Positions 21,794 to 30,636 of a stretch of 42,977 nucleotides of DNA are shown one piece after another. A program made the translations under genes and the position numbers. Position 1 is the stretch's first letter, and each line of letters begins with the position of its first letter. This stretch comes from a virus. The notes beneath the pieces are model-generated. The model saw only the letters and a program-made list of their open reading frames with translations. It ran no database searches and was not told the origin of the DNA. Where the stretch lies: positions 1 to 42,977 of the IMG/VR virus record IMGVR_UViG_3300043434_001094, one strand, 5' to 3'.

Positions 21794-24540
21794 AAGCCCA
21801 CCAATAGAGATAAACCTTGTTGCGACGCCTTGACTTGGGTGTAACGCAGTATCTTGTCAAACACCAGTTCCAGCTCGGGGGCCAGTTCGCGGGCATCGAT
21901 GCTGATGATTGGCTCGCCGGAGTTGAGGCGGTTGGCGGTAGCCTGCGCTTGTTCGATGACTGCGTTGGTCATGTCGCGTTTGAGCTGCAGCTCTTCATCC
22001 AAGCGCGCTTCCATTCGTTCAGCGGCAGCGGCAATGGCATCGCCGCCTTTGAAACCGGCATGATCGCCAAACGCGACCCACAGATCGGTGACGCTGGAGG
22101 CCAAGTAACCGATGGTTTCTGCGGCGGCCTGGAAGGCGGATTGAATGCGTGCGGTGTCGGCTTCGATTTGCGCGGTTTGCAGGTCCACGTTGGCACGAAC
22201 ATCAATCTCATATTTTTCGAGGGCCAACTCGCCCATTTTGATTTTGAAATCATTGGCGGCTTTTTCGGACTCGATCAGCGTGTCCTGTATGTTTTTCCAC
22301 TCTTTTGAGCCTTCCTTGGCCGCTGTGGCCGCGTCGTCAGTCGCAGTTTTGGCCGCTGTAATTTCGCCACCGTATTCCTCGGCAGCATTCTTGACTTTGT
22401 ACAGCCCATCCTCGAACTCGATGTACACATTCTTGCCGTCATTGACGGCATACCACAATGCGGTTTGTGCATCCTCTAAATTCGTAAACTCGGTGCCGGT
22501 CTTTTTAGCTTCCTCACTAGCCAAGCCCATCGACGCTGCGACATCGTTGACCATGTCCGCGAACGACTTGCCATTCTCAGCCGCCGATGAACTGGCATCG
22601 CCGATGCTGGTAATGCCGGTGCTGGCTTTTTCCCATTCGCCGTTGGCCTCGTTGAACACCAACACGCCGTCTTTGACTTTGGTGTTGAAGTCGTCCATGT
22701 CCGTGACGACGACCCCTGTTTTTTCGCTGATCTCTTTCAGGCGATCACGAATCTTGGCTTGATTCGCTTCCAGGCTCTCAGATGACGTGCTGACGGCATC
22801 TTGGCGGGTTTTGTAGTCTTCGTATGCCTCTACATTTTCTTTGATCGCAAATCCGACGGCGCCCAACGTAGCGGCCATGGCTACAAACACCGGCGCGCCC
22901 ATCGCAGTAGCTAAGCCACCGATGGCTTCAGCGGCTTGAATACCGGCGATGGCTGTCAACGCTTTGCCGACGGTGTCCAGCGCATCAGCGCCGCCGGTGA
23001 CAAAGCTTTTCAGCGTTTCGAATACTTGGCTCAAGCCGGCAACGGTGCCGGTCGCGGTTTTGGTGTCGGCATCCAAATCGTTGAACGCATCGACCCCGTC
23101 GAGAATGCCGCGCAAAAACGGCGTCCAGGCGTCGACAATACCCTCGGTGACGCGCGTCAGTGATTCAATGGTGTCGACAATGCCTTGAATCGCTGTGCTC
23201 AGACCTTCCGGCGTCGTCAAATCAACGCCGTCAAAAATGCCCGCCAATGAGTTGCCTAAATCACCAAGCGCATCTAGCAGGCCACTGAAATCGACTGACT
23301 TCAACGCGTCTGGCAGGTTTTCGGCAATGCCGTTGATGTCATCGGCTAAATCCTTGCCGAAACCCTGGATCGCCGTAAACACCGGTGCAAACGCACCCTC
23401 GTCGATGGACAGATTCAGGCCGCCGACGGCGTTTTTGAGCGCATCGAGGATGCCGGCCCAAGTGTCTTGCAGCGGGTCACCCACTTTTTGCAGCAGCACC
23501 GTGGCGGTGTTTTCCAGCTTTTGCGCTGAATCGGCGACGCCACCGGTGACCGCATCCAGGTTGGTTCTGAAATCGGCCGCGCTGGTTTTCATCGCTTGCA
23601 ACGTGCCGTCAAATTTGCCGGCACTGTCGTTAGCGAGAATCAACGCGGCTTTGGCGGCTTCCGATGAGCTGAACAGTTCGAACATCTTGTCTGCACTGCC
23701 GCCGGTGACTTCTTTGAGCTTGTCCATGACCGCTGGCAAGCCATCGCTGGTTAGCTTGACGCCACCCAGCGCCGCGTCGAGTTCTTTCGACGGCGACAGC
23801 AATTCTTTGATCGCGGCATTCAACAGCGTGGTGGATTGCTCTGCATTAACACCGGCACCGGTCAACGCGGCAATCGCAGCGCCGACGGTTTCAATGTCCA
23901 CGCCAGCAGCGGCGGCCGTGGACGCCACTTTACCCATGTTTTCAGACAGCGCGGCCATGTTCACGTCGCCGTTTTGCACGGTGGTGAACATGGCGGCCAT
24001 CACCCGCTCGGCGTTTTCGGTGTTGGTTTTGCTGTCGTCCGTCGCTAGGCCATAGGCGTTCATGGTTCGGGTCAGCAATGCGGTGGTGGTTTCCAGGTCC
24101 GTGGCGCCGACCATTGCGCCGGCCTCGGCGGTCGAAAGGATGTCTAACGCTTTCGAGGTGTCGCCCAGATTCGACGTTGCGATATACATCGCGTTGCCAA
24201 TCGCTTCGAAATTGCTGGTCGAGTTGACAGCAAAATCTTGAATCGCGGTTTTTAAAGCGTTTTGCTCATCTGCTGTCGAGTTGGTCAGCGTGCCGATTTC
24301 TTCGATCTTTTCACCGAATTTGGACGCTTCATTGACCGCCACCGACAAAAACGCCACCCCGGCGGCCAGAATAGCGGCTTCGGCTTTGGTGGCCTTTTCG
24401 GCGACATCGGCCAGCGGTCCGGTGATGGCGGAAATGCTATTGACGGCGCTGCCGATGTTGCCTGACAAGCCGGACAGCGTGCTGCCGGTGTTGTCGACCG
24501 CACCGAAGATAATCTCGACTGTTTTAGTGAGGTCGGCCAT
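21790..24540 (-). CDS. Tail tape measure protein
   Basis: This protein sets tail length and probably aids DNA entry. At 916 residues it is Ala/Gly/Asp-rich and mainly helical. The TP901-type core (about 70-400) is recognisable from 'FAVNSTSNFEAIGNAMYI', 'NMAALSENMGKVAS' and 'GAAIAALTGAGVNAEQ'. Helical stretches and a hydrophobic segment (about 535-570) follow. It starts at a TAATG overlap with the GT chaperone frame, the standard order. The length suggests a tail of roughly 130-140 nm by the usual per-residue rule. Confidence 0.92.
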   Translation of the reverse strand: MADLTKTVEIIFGAVDNTGSTLSGLSGNIGSAVNSISAITGPLADVAEKATKAEAAILAAGVAFLSVAVNEASKFGEKIEEIGTLTNSTADEQNALKTAIQDFAVNSTSNFEAIGNAMYIATSNLGDTSKALDILSTAEAGAMVGATDLETTTALLTRTMNAYGLATDDSKTNTENAERVMAAMFTTVQNGDVNMAALSENMGKVASTAAAAGVDIETVGAAIAALTGAGVNAEQSTTLLNAAIKELLSPSKELDAALGGVKLTSDGLPAVMDKLKEVTGGSADKMFELFSSSEAAKAALILANDSAGKFDGTLQAMKTSAADFRTNLDAVTGGVADSAQKLENTATVLLQKVGDPLQDTWAGILDALKNAVGGLNLSIDEGAFAPVFTAIQGFGKDLADDINGIAENLPDALKSVDFSGLLDALGDLGNSLAGIFDGVDLTTPEGLSTAIQGIVDTIESLTRVTEGIVDAWTPFLRGILDGVDAFNDLDADTKTATGTVAGLSQVFETLKSFVTGGADALDTVGKALTAIAGIQAAEAIGGLATAMGAPVFVAMAATLGAVGFAIKENVEAYEDYKTRQDAVSTSSESLEANQAKIRDRLKEISEKTGVVVTDMDDFNTKVKDGVLVFNEANGEWEKASTGITSIGDASSSAAENGKSFADMVNDVAASMGLASEEAKKTGTEFTNLEDAQTALWYAVNDGKNVYIEFEDGLYKVKNAAEEYGGEITAAKTATDDAATAAKEGSKEWKNIQDTLIESEKAANDFKIKMGELALEKYEIDVRANVDLQTAQIEADTARIQSAFQAAAETIGYLASSVTDLWVAFGDHAGFKGGDAIAAAAERMEARLDEELQLKRDMTNAVIEQAQATANRLNSGEPIISIDARELAPELELVFDKILRYTQVKASQQGLSLLVGL

Positions 24541-25138
24541 TATTTACCCCGTCGCTTTTCTTTGTCCATGTAGTACAGTTCCCAGAGCAATATCTCCGTG
24601 CCCGTGATTTCGCCCTCGGGAAACAGTGACCGCTTGTGTTCGTACAAAAACCCGCCGCGTAAATCCAGCAATGCCATCAGCCCTCTGACTTCGTCGTTTC
24701 GCCAGAGGTTTTCGGCTTTTTTACATCCATCCCCAAGCCGGTCAGTTTCAATATTTCGTTGGTCAGGGTGTAGAACTCGATCGGTCGCACTTCCGCCAAA
24801 CGCACCGCGACATCCAGCGTAATAGCCGGTTCCACGCTGCACTGCACCAGTTGCTCCAGGCGCTTGATGATCTCAGATGGCGTGTCGGTGGATACACCCA
24901 CCGCGCGTTTGAGTTCGGCGATTTGGTCTTTGTTGTTGGCGATGGCTTTGATGATGGCATCGATGTTCTGATGTTTTTGGCTGGCTTCCATGGCCGCCGC
25001 AATCTCGGACGCGGTTTGACCGCGCACTGTCCATACGGCATCGTCACCCCCGAAAAAGTCTGTGAGGCCCGGGACGTCAACCCGTGCCGTCCGTGGCACG
25101 AATTGCGCTTGCATAAAGGCCTTTGAGTTAAAGGCCAT
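24540..25138 (-). CDS. Tail assembly chaperone GT (made by -1 frameshift)
   Basis: The first 141 residues are those of the G protein. At A AAA AAG (24722-24716) a -1 slip adds 58 residues beginning AENLWRNDEVRGLMALLD and ending EKRRGK. The stop at 24540 overlaps the tape measure ATG. The total is 199 residues. In lambda-like phages the rare GT form binds the tape measure and recruits tube subunits. The downstream frame stays open upstream of the slip site, and the product has the expected T-domain size and place. Confidence 0.8.
24677..25138 (-). CDS. Tail assembly chaperone G
   Basis: This 153-residue protein is encoded between the tail tube and the tape measure, the conserved chaperone slot. 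It is helical ('QNIDAIIKAIANNKDQIAEL', 'RPIEFYTLTNEILKLTG') with a hydrophilic tail. A share of ribosomes should shift frame near codon 141 to make GT. The start overlaps the tail tube stop (TAATG). Confidence 0.82.
   Translation of the reverse strand: MAFNSKAFMQAQFVPRTARVDVPGLTDFFGGDDAVWTVRGQTASEIAAAMEASQKHQNIDAIIKAIANNKDQIAELKRAVGVSTDTPSEIIKRLEQLVQCSVEPAITLDVAVRLAEVRPIEFYTLTNEILKLTGLGMDVKKPKTSGETTKSEG
24716..24722 (-). promoter_or_regulatory. Slippery heptamer A AAA AAG for -1 frameshift
   Basis: In the G reading frame the codons are GAT GTA AAA AAG CCG, so the heptamer A AAA AAG has exactly the X XXY YYZ phase. It is among the most efficient -1 slip sequences in bacteria. Slipping fuses G to the downstream T frame, 13 codons before the G stop. 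Confidence 0.82.
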
Positions 25139-26121
25139 TAGGCATTAACCTCGAAGGTTGCAGTCTCAGCCGAGATGGTGCAGGCCGCTTCGATGTTGCC
25201 GCCGGCTGGGAAGGTGCGGCTGATGCCGAGCTTGCCCAGGGTCAGCATGTACTGGTCTTTGTAGCGATCGGGTAAGAATTTGAACCACAAAATCTCGTTT
25301 TTTAGACCCACCAACGCATCACTGACGCCATCATTCAAATAGGCATTGAATGACGCTTGACCTAATGAGCTGGACGAACTGCCCAACGTGCCGCCGTAGA
25401 TCTGCGTCGAGCTGACGCTGTGCGTGGTTTCGGCCGGAGTAAAATCGGACGCTAGAGAGATATCAGAGAAGATCGGCTCAGCATAGGATGCATAGACCTT
25501 TTTAGCGACTGTTCCGGTGTGGATTTTGGGCAATGCCGAGGCAAACACCACTTGACCAGTCAGATAATCGATGTCAAATATGGGGTAGTCGTAACGCTCT
25601 TGATGCAATCCGACCACGCTAAAAATTTCGGTGTCGTCGACAGCTGCAGCCGTCACGCTGGTTGTGCGCACTTGAGCGATCTCAACAGAGCCCACCGGAA
25701 TCAACGGAGGCCCGCCGTTTCCGCCGCGCGTCTCGGTAAACGATGTGCCGTCCACACCGGACACTGCGGCAATCGCGCCCGCACTGGTAACGGTGATCGA
25801 GGTGATGTTGTGCGTGTCTGTAGTCAGGCCGCGAGTGATGCTGACATCAGTCGCCGCCGCTACAGCGGTTTTAACACCAGCCAAATAAACGGACAACGCG
25901 GCGACATCGACCTTGTCATTGGTGCCCGACACCGCAGGGATGACCGCGCCGCCGGTGATCAAACCGTTGGGGCGTACATCAGGAGCATAACCTGATTTTT
26001 TGCTGAACAGTTCAGCGGATGATGTAAAAATCGTCGCATCACCGGAGTCAGTGAGTGCAGACATGGGGTAGGCCGTTTGACCGGCCTCGTATTGTAATTT
26101 TGCATTTTCGGCTGTAGCCAT
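25138..26121 (-). CDS. Major tail tube protein
   Basis: This 327-residue protein lies just before the chaperones, the conserved place for the tube subunit. It is rich in Thr, Ser, Ala and Val with alternating strands, and ends in 'LTLGKLGISRTFPAGG' and 'TISAETATFEVNA', a tube-like ending. The middle (about 70-200) looks like an inserted Ig-like or surface domain, which would explain its length. It begins 15 bases after the preceding gene stops. Confidence 0.78.
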   Translation of the reverse strand: MATAENAKLQYEAGQTAYPMSALTDSGDATIFTSSAELFSKKSGYAPDVRPNGLITGGAVIPAVSGTNDKVDVAALSVYLAGVKTAVAAATDVSITRGLTTDTHNITSITVTSAGAIAAVSGVDGTSFTETRGGNGGPPLIPVGSVEIAQVRTTSVTAAAVDDTEIFSVVGLHQERYDYPIFDIDYLTGQVVFASALPKIHTGTVAKKVYASYAEPIFSDISLASDFTPAETTHSVSSTQIYGGTLGSSSSSLGQASFNAYLNDGVSDALVGLKNEILWFKFLPDRYKDQYMLTLGKLGISRTFPAGGNIEAACTISAETATFEVNA

Positions 26122-26136
26122 TTCAATTACCTCTCA

Positions 26137-26565
26137 TTAAATTGATGAGTACGGATCGCCGATGGGCGTCAAATACTCGATGTTAAAAACCATTTGAACT
26201 GTCACAATGCTGCTACCGTCCGTGGGGTATCCGGGTGTGGTGGATTGCAGCACGGTCTTCAATGCCAGCCCGCCAAACGTGCGGTCAGCATCTAATACCG
26301 TCTGCTCGATCAGGCCGATAATGGCATTGGCCTCGATGCTGGGGTTGTCGACCGCTTGCCAGGCCGCTTCGACGCCGATTTGCATCGCATGCGTGTGCGC
26401 GCCGGGACGTTGGATCGAGACATTGTCTTGACCGTCCCAGACCGAGACAAACGGTTCTTTGCTCGAGGGCATCGAGCGTCTGCAGCGGTCGACGGGATTG
26501 CTCGACAGCGATTCGCATCGAGCAGCAAATGCGGTGATGATTTGTTCGCGGAGGGTGTCAGACAT
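26137..26565 (-). CDS. Tail terminator-like protein
   Basis: This 142-residue protein begins 'MSDTLREQIITAFAARCESL', with a helix then strand-rich body ('THAMQIGVEAAWQA', 'SIVTVQMVFNIEYLTP'). Size, fold pattern and place between the neck and tail tube genes match lambda gpU/gpZ-type terminator proteins. The start overlaps the preceding gene by eight bases. Confidence 0.68.
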   Translation of the reverse strand: MSDTLREQIITAFAARCESLSSNPVDRCRRSMPSSKEPFVSVWDGQDNVSIQRPGAHTHAMQIGVEAAWQAVDNPSIEANAIIGLIEQTVLDADRTFGGLALKTVLQSTTPGYPTDGSSIVTVQMVFNIEYLTPIGDPYSSI

Positions 26566-26854
26566 AACGGCAGGCCAAGGTTAAATGCGTGCGAGTATCG
26601 TTGGTGATGGCATCAACGACTAAGGTTTTGCCGTTGTGCACCAATTTCGAGCCGCGCTTGACGTTGGGCAAGCTGCTCTTGAGCGCTTGCACGCGGATTT
26701 GAGCCGCAGTGGTGTACGCATCGATCATATTGATGTCTTGCAAGCCGTAATCGATGATCGCGTGGATCGTCGTGCCGTTGTAGGTGCAAACATCACCTAG
26801 CGCATCCATGATCGAGGCTTCGTCAGTATCGGTAAACACGTCGCTAAAACTCAT
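26558..26854 (-). CDS. Head-tail joining protein (gpFII-like)
   Basis: This 98-residue protein starts 'MSFSDVFTDTDEASIMDALGD' and continues with strand-rich 'GTTIHAIIDYG', 'RVQALKSSLPNVKRGS' and 'KTLVVDAITNDT', the arrangement seen in lambda FII-type neck proteins. ATG 26854 overlaps the upstream stop (ATGA), which favours it over an earlier in-frame ATG at 26872. Confidence 0.72.
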   Translation of the reverse strand: MSFSDVFTDTDEASIMDALGDVCTYNGTTIHAIIDYGLQDINMIDAYTTAAQIRVQALKSSLPNVKRGSKLVHNGKTLVVDAITNDTRTHLTLACRYV

Positions 26855-27147
26855 GAGTGCCTCGCTTTGCAATCTATGTTGCCGTCAATTTGATATTTTT
26901 CAGAGCCGACTGCAACGAGGCAAGCTAGGTTATATGTGACGCCGGCCACACCATTGCGGACCAGTTGCACCACGGTCAAACCATCGAGCACCGGCGCACC
27001 GTACAGCATCGCTGATGCTGAGGCGTCGGTACCGCTGATCACGGCAATCGAGGTTGACACAATGCTGAGTGTCGCATTGGGTAAGAGTTCGCTGTAGTCA
27101 AAAATGACTGGGATTACTTCGCTGGGTGTCTTGGCACTGATTTTCAT
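26851..27147 (-). CDS. Small virion-region protein with Ig-like pattern (98 aa)
   Basis: This 98-residue strand-rich protein reads 'SEVIPVIFDYSELLP', 'ATLSIVSTSIAVISG' and 'GVAGVTYNLACLVAV'. The pattern resembles the short Ig-like phage proteins encoded next to fibres and neck proteins. It overlaps genes on both sides by four bases. Its precise role is unknown. Confidence 0.6.
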   Translation of the reverse strand: MKISAKTPSEVIPVIFDYSELLPNATLSIVSTSIAVISGTDASASAMLYGAPVLDGLTVVQLVRNGVAGVTYNLACLVAVGSEKYQIDGNIDCKARHS

Positions 27148-28673
27148 GCGTTCGCCATTAGTCTGTAATTGCGCTCACGGCCGGTCATCACATAGTTGCG
27201 CGCGGCTCTGAGTGTGTATTTTTCAATCACCGTGCCAGACCACAAATCCGCAACGGTCAGCGTGCCGATGGCTTGGGCCTGAGCCAATGCAGCCGCATCC
27301 AACGGCATGGCAATCGTGATAGAGCCACCAGCAATCACATCGGCAATTGCAGCAGCGGACAACCCGGTACCAGTAATCTGCAAATCACCATTGGCTAACG
27401 CAGATACTACGGCGGTACCCGATAATGCGTGCGTGTTAGACAGGCCGGCCGCGCTGTTTACGGTTGCAACCGCATCACCCAGCACGGGTATGGATTGCAT
27501 GATAGAGCCCGTGGCGCCAGTCGACGCTTGCGCATTGCCGCTTAATACGTTTTGTTGACCTGAGTCTAAATCCGCGCTGGCCAGCGCTTGTGCAATGGCG
27601 GTAGCGGATAGTGACATCGTTAATCCGACGGTACCCGTCATGGTCGCAGATGATTCGGCGTGGGTGTCTAACGCTAATGCCGATGCCAGCGTACCCGACG
27701 CAAACGACTCAACAAATCCGTTTCCGGCCAACGTGGTCGTAATCATCGCCACGCCATTGGCTACGCTGATCGATGCTGCTGATCCTGCGATGCTAACGGT
27801 TTGATTGACGACGCCGGTGGCGGTGGCGAGGGCAACGGATGCACCGGTGAGTGTGACGGCTTGAGTGATGGTGCCGGTGGCTGATGCTGATGATTGCGCA
27901 TCGGCGGATAGATCGATGCCCGTTGCCGCCGAACCCAACGCAAACCACTGCCTACGCGGGGCGAATATTTGCCAGGGGTTTTTCGATAGCGCTAATCCGT
28001 CAGTTCTTGCAATGCTCCATGCATGGAAGTTTGTGAAGGTGCCTTTGCCCCACCTACTGTCTAAATTATTGGTTCTGGCCGCTATTTGTAAATGACTTGT
28101 TGTATTTAGGATACTTCCAGATGCAACGGCGGATGCAGTACTTTCCACGCCATTAATATAGATACTAGATGGTTTACCAGAACCTCTATGTACAACACAA
28201 ATATTATATGTAGAGTTGGGTAGGATAGAGATTGTGAAACCGTGGTCTTGTATAGTTACGCCACCTGTAGTCCAAGCTCCAAACTGTATATAGGTGTTTG
28301 TTTGTACCACATTATATTCTAAAGACCCGGAAGCACCGCCGGATGAGTTGCGCTTGAAAAGTATAGCTCTTGCGTTAGCATCTAATGATGCAGGCGCAAC
28401 CCACGTAATCAAAAGCGTTAACGTATCAGAGTAAAACGCATCACCGAAGCTCATATAGCTTGAGGAGCCATTAGCTACAAATCCCTGACCGTCGATAAAG
28501 CTGCCGTTTGTCATTCCAGAGTTTGTAATAGAAACTCCAGCCGGCAATATGTTATTCGTCAAATCACCTGCTAACGGTGCGGATATTTGCAGACCGTCTC
28601 TATATTCCGGTCTGATGAGAGGGAGCCGAGGCTGCCTAGTCCAAACCTTGCGCTCGGGGACGTAAATCGCCAT
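27144..28673 (-). CDS. Fibre-type protein: lectin domain plus 20-residue repeats
   Basis: Residues ~30-235 look like a LamG/concanavalin-type lectin fold ('GDAFYSDTLTLLITWVAP', 'YNICVVHRGSGKPSSIYINGV', 'NFHAWSIARTDGLALSKN'). The 'NPWQIFAPRR' motif that often ends such domains in phages follows. Residues 255-476 are eleven consecutive repeats of about 20 residues with the pattern L-S-x-x-A-x-A-x-A-x-A-x-G-x-I/L, consistent with a beta-solenoid or beta-rich shaft. A basic C-terminal tail follows. It lies between capsid and neck genes, so it could decorate the head, neck or tail. Confidence 0.7.
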   Translation of the reverse strand: MAIYVPERKVWTRQPRLPLIRPEYRDGLQISAPLAGDLTNNILPAGVSITNSGMTNGSFIDGQGFVANGSSSYMSFGDAFYSDTLTLLITWVAPASLDANARAILFKRNSSGGASGSLEYNVVQTNTYIQFGAWTTGGVTIQDHGFTISILPNSTYNICVVHRGSGKPSSIYINGVESTASAVASGSILNTTSHLQIAARTNNLDSRWGKGTFTNFHAWSIARTDGLALSKNPWQIFAPRRQWFALGSAATGIDLSADAQSSASATGTITQAVTLTGASVALATATGVVNQTVSIAGSAASISVANGVAMITTTLAGNGFVESFASGTLASALALDTHAESSATMTGTVGLTMSLSATAIAQALASADLDSGQQNVLSGNAQASTGATGSIMQSIPVLGDAVATVNSAAGLSNTHALSGTAVVSALANGDLQITGTGLSAAAIADVIAGGSITIAMPLDAAALAQAQAIGTLTVADLWSGTVIEKYTLRAARNYVMTGRERNYRLMANA

Positions 28674-29098
28674 TACGCGGCCCTTTGTTCCTCGATCCGC
28701 GCCGCCACCGTGACGTTACGTGTCGCGGCATTAGCACAGGTGACGGCCAGTTTGAATTTCTGCGCCACGACATCGACGATGATTGTCCGTCGTGCGGGAT
28801 CTTCGCCTGGCGTATTGGTCGCGTAGGTATCCAATACCGTTAGATATTGTGCGTGTTCGGACGTGTCGTAGTCGTCGCCAGTGTCGGCCAGCACATCGCC
28901 AGTCGACCATTGGATCCGCCAGACGGCAGTATCGCCGGATGCGGGTGTGCCCGCGTTGTCTGCACTGACAGTGATCGCGAGTGATACGCATGTGGCATCC
29001 AGCGTAACAACATCGCTGACAACCTCAGTAGCGGATGTGACAGATTTTGTCGAGGCGGATGACCATAAAACTTGTGATGCTGTGCGTGTGATAGCCAT
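28673..29098 (-). CDS. Beta-rich virion-region protein (141 aa)
   Basis: This 141-residue protein is rich in Thr, Val, Ala and Asp with alternating strands ('VVSDVVTLDATCVSLAITVS', 'RTIIVDVVAQKFKLAVTC') and a basic end. It overlaps the lectin-fibre gene by one base and the preceding gene by one base. It may be a fibre base or adapter. No family is recognised with certainty. Confidence 0.6.
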   Translation of the reverse strand: MAITRTASQVLWSSASTKSVTSATEVVSDVVTLDATCVSLAITVSADNAGTPASGDTAVWRIQWSTGDVLADTGDDYDTSEHAQYLTVLDTYATNTPGEDPARRTIIVDVVAQKFKLAVTCANAATRNVTVAARIEEQRAA

Positions 29099-29574
29099 TA
29101 GTAATTCCTCAATGCAATGGAAACATCAGCCGCTGTTACGGACTGCCCAACTGTTTCATAAGCCAGTGACGATGGCTGGATCGCCAGGGCTTTAATCGCA
29201 TCGGCTTCGGTTTGGGTGATCACGTTGGCTACAGCCAAACCATCTAGCATCCCCTGTGTCTCAGGATCGCCCAGGTTAACGCCCTGCGGGGCGTCCATCG
29301 CCAGCATCGCCCATTTCAATGCCGGGATTCCGGCTTTCGCTTGATCCAGTTTTTCGAGGATCGTCGCGCCCGTCACAGCGCCCAGGGCCGACATGATCCC
29401 GATGGCATTCTCGAAACGCTCAACCAGCCGCGTACCAACCGGTAGATTAAAGATGGCGGCAATCGAGCTATCCTTCTCGAAATAGTCAGGGTCTTTCGGC
29501 ATGTCGTTAGTGACGACATATTGAGCGCAATCGGCGTTGGCCAGAATGGCGGTTTTTAATGCTGAGTAATTCAT
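29098..29574 (-). CDS. Hypothetical phage protein in head region (158 aa)
   Basis: This 158-residue helical protein reads 'MNYSALKTAILANADCAQYV', 'FENAIGIMSALGAVTGATIL' and 'VITQTEADAIKALA'. The opening matches small conserved proteins seen beside fibre genes in several phages; the function is not established. ATG 29574 overlaps the preceding stop (ATGA), favouring it over GTG 29586. Confidence 0.62.
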   Translation of the reverse strand: MNYSALKTAILANADCAQYVVTNDMPKDPDYFEKDSSIAAIFNLPVGTRLVERFENAIGIMSALGAVTGATILEKLDQAKAGIPALKWAMLAMDAPQGVNLGDPETQGMLDGLAVANVITQTEADAIKALAIQPSSLAYETVGQSVTAADVSIALRNY

Positions 29575-29726
29575 TCGATAATCCACCTAAAATCTGATTC
29601 ATAAACGGCTTTAATGCAGTACACACAGCCCATTGCCAGCGCGATCAACACGATGACGATGCAGATGCAGCCGACGAGTAGCGCGAAGAACAAAATCTCG
29701 AGCCATTCTGCGGCACTGTTAATCAT
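29571..29726 (-). CDS. Small membrane protein (51 aa)
   Basis: This is one strongly hydrophobic segment ('FFALLVGCICIVIVLIALAM') flanked by a short polar N-terminus and a charged C-terminus (YESDFRWIIE). The internal ATG 29726 overlaps the previous stop; a longer start at 29759 is also possible. It could be a holin, antiholin or lysis regulator; the sequence alone does not decide. Confidence 0.5.
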   Translation of the reverse strand: MINSAAEWLEILFFALLVGCICIVIVLIALAMGCVYCIKAVYESDFRWIIE

Positions 29727-29898
29727 GCCCATTGCGTCGGTCCCGATCGCACTGCTCAACGGCTTCGCGCATCAAACATTCGGCGACCGGTGTCATGCGA
29801 ATCAGGTCCACCGATCGATGCGCGTGTTTGGCGCTGAGCAAAATCAGCGTTTCAAGTTCTTCACGCAGGGTCATCGCGTCGATCAGCTTAATCTTCAT
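29719..29898 (-). CDS. Small charged helical protein (59 aa)
   Basis: This 59-residue protein has a helical body ('MTLREELETLILLSAK', 'LIRMTPVAECLMREAVEQ') and a very charged end (CDRDRRNGHD). ATG 29898 lies within the last codons of the gene before it, and its stop overlaps the next start. It is soluble by appearance. The function is unknown. Confidence 0.5.
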   Translation of the reverse strand: MKIKLIDAMTLREELETLILLSAKHAHRSVDLIRMTPVAECLMREAVEQCDRDRRNGHD

Positions 29899-30172
29899 GA
29901 TCTTCCAGCTTGTTAATCAGCGCATCAAAACGGCCGTCAAACTTATCTTCTAAACGATCGATCTTGTGAAAAATCGCGTTTTCAAGGCGATCTAGGCGAT
30001 CGGTTCTGACATATTGACTGACCATAAGCACCTCATTCGCATTGATCCGTTCGTGGGTCGACTTACATTCTTTCTCGAGCAACGCGATACGACGATTGAG
30101 TGTCGAATATACCCAGGTCGCCAACACGCCAGCGGTGGCGGCCAACCCTTGTAAAACGGTGTCTTGATCCAT
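29888..30172 (-). CDS. Membrane-anchored coiled-coil protein (94 aa)
   Basis: A short N-terminal hydrophobic stretch ('GLAATAGVLATWVYSTL') precedes a long coiled coil ('RIALLEKECKSTHERIN', 'RLDRLENAIFHKIDRLEDKF'). The design resembles an i-spanin or small holin-associated protein, but its location within the structural operon leaves this open. ATG 30172 is preferred to one at 30199 because the extra residues are unlike the rest. Confidence 0.55.
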   Translation of the reverse strand: MDQDTVLQGLAATAGVLATWVYSTLNRRIALLEKECKSTHERINANEVLMVSQYVRTDRLDRLENAIFHKIDRLEDKFDGRFDALINKLEDHED

Positions 30173-30213
30173 AACCGCCCACGCGCCTGACTCCCGCATA
30201 ACCGCGTTCGGGA

Positions 30214-30627
30214 TTAGTTGTCGATTTGTACTGTTAAAGCCCCGGCTGCAAAACTTGGGGTCGAGCCATTGGTGATATTGCGCGAACTGGTCAGCGCGGC
30301 ATACACCAGCAGATTGCCAGCGGTCGAGGCATCGTAAATGCCAAAATGCGTGACCGTTCCCCAGTCGGCTGTAGCGGCTGGAAATGTCACGGCATTGACG
30401 TTGGATGTCGTGCCGTTGTTGCCGGTGGCATCGGCCCAGTTTGATGAGTTTGCAGTCACCGCGACACGCGCATAGTCACCACCGGATACCTCGGTCACCG
30501 TGCCTGCCTCGCCGTCTGACACGGCCGTAAACAGCGCAACGTATAACGTCGATGGACTGGTAAACGTCGTGTTTTGGAAAATGTGGTCAATCAACTTGTT
30601 TTCTAAGTAGTTCGTAAAAGCAGCCAT
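30214..30627 (-). CDS. Virion fibre-type protein (137 aa)
   Basis: This 137-residue protein has the well-conserved phage pattern 'NYLENKLIDHIF', 'STLYVALFTAVSDGEAG', 'EVSGGDYARVAV', 'ADWGTVTHFGIYDAST' and 'GNLLVYAAL'. Homologues are known from many tailed phages as structural or fibre-associated proteins without a firm role. The compact beta-rich fold and its place between decoration and fibre genes fit surface decoration. Confidence 0.7.
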   Translation of the reverse strand: MAAFTNYLENKLIDHIFQNTTFTSPSTLYVALFTAVSDGEAGTVTEVSGGDYARVAVTANSSNWADATGNNGTTSNVNAVTFPAATADWGTVTHFGIYDASTAGNLLVYAALTSSRNITNGSTPSFAAGALTVQIDN

Positions 30628-30636
30628 AAAAATCCT

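Noticed and set aside
23195-24055. Long plus-strand open frame opposite the tape measure gene
   Set aside because: It is Ser/Pro/Ala-rich shadow sequence produced by the codon bias of the tape measure gene, and it has no promoter or partner genes.
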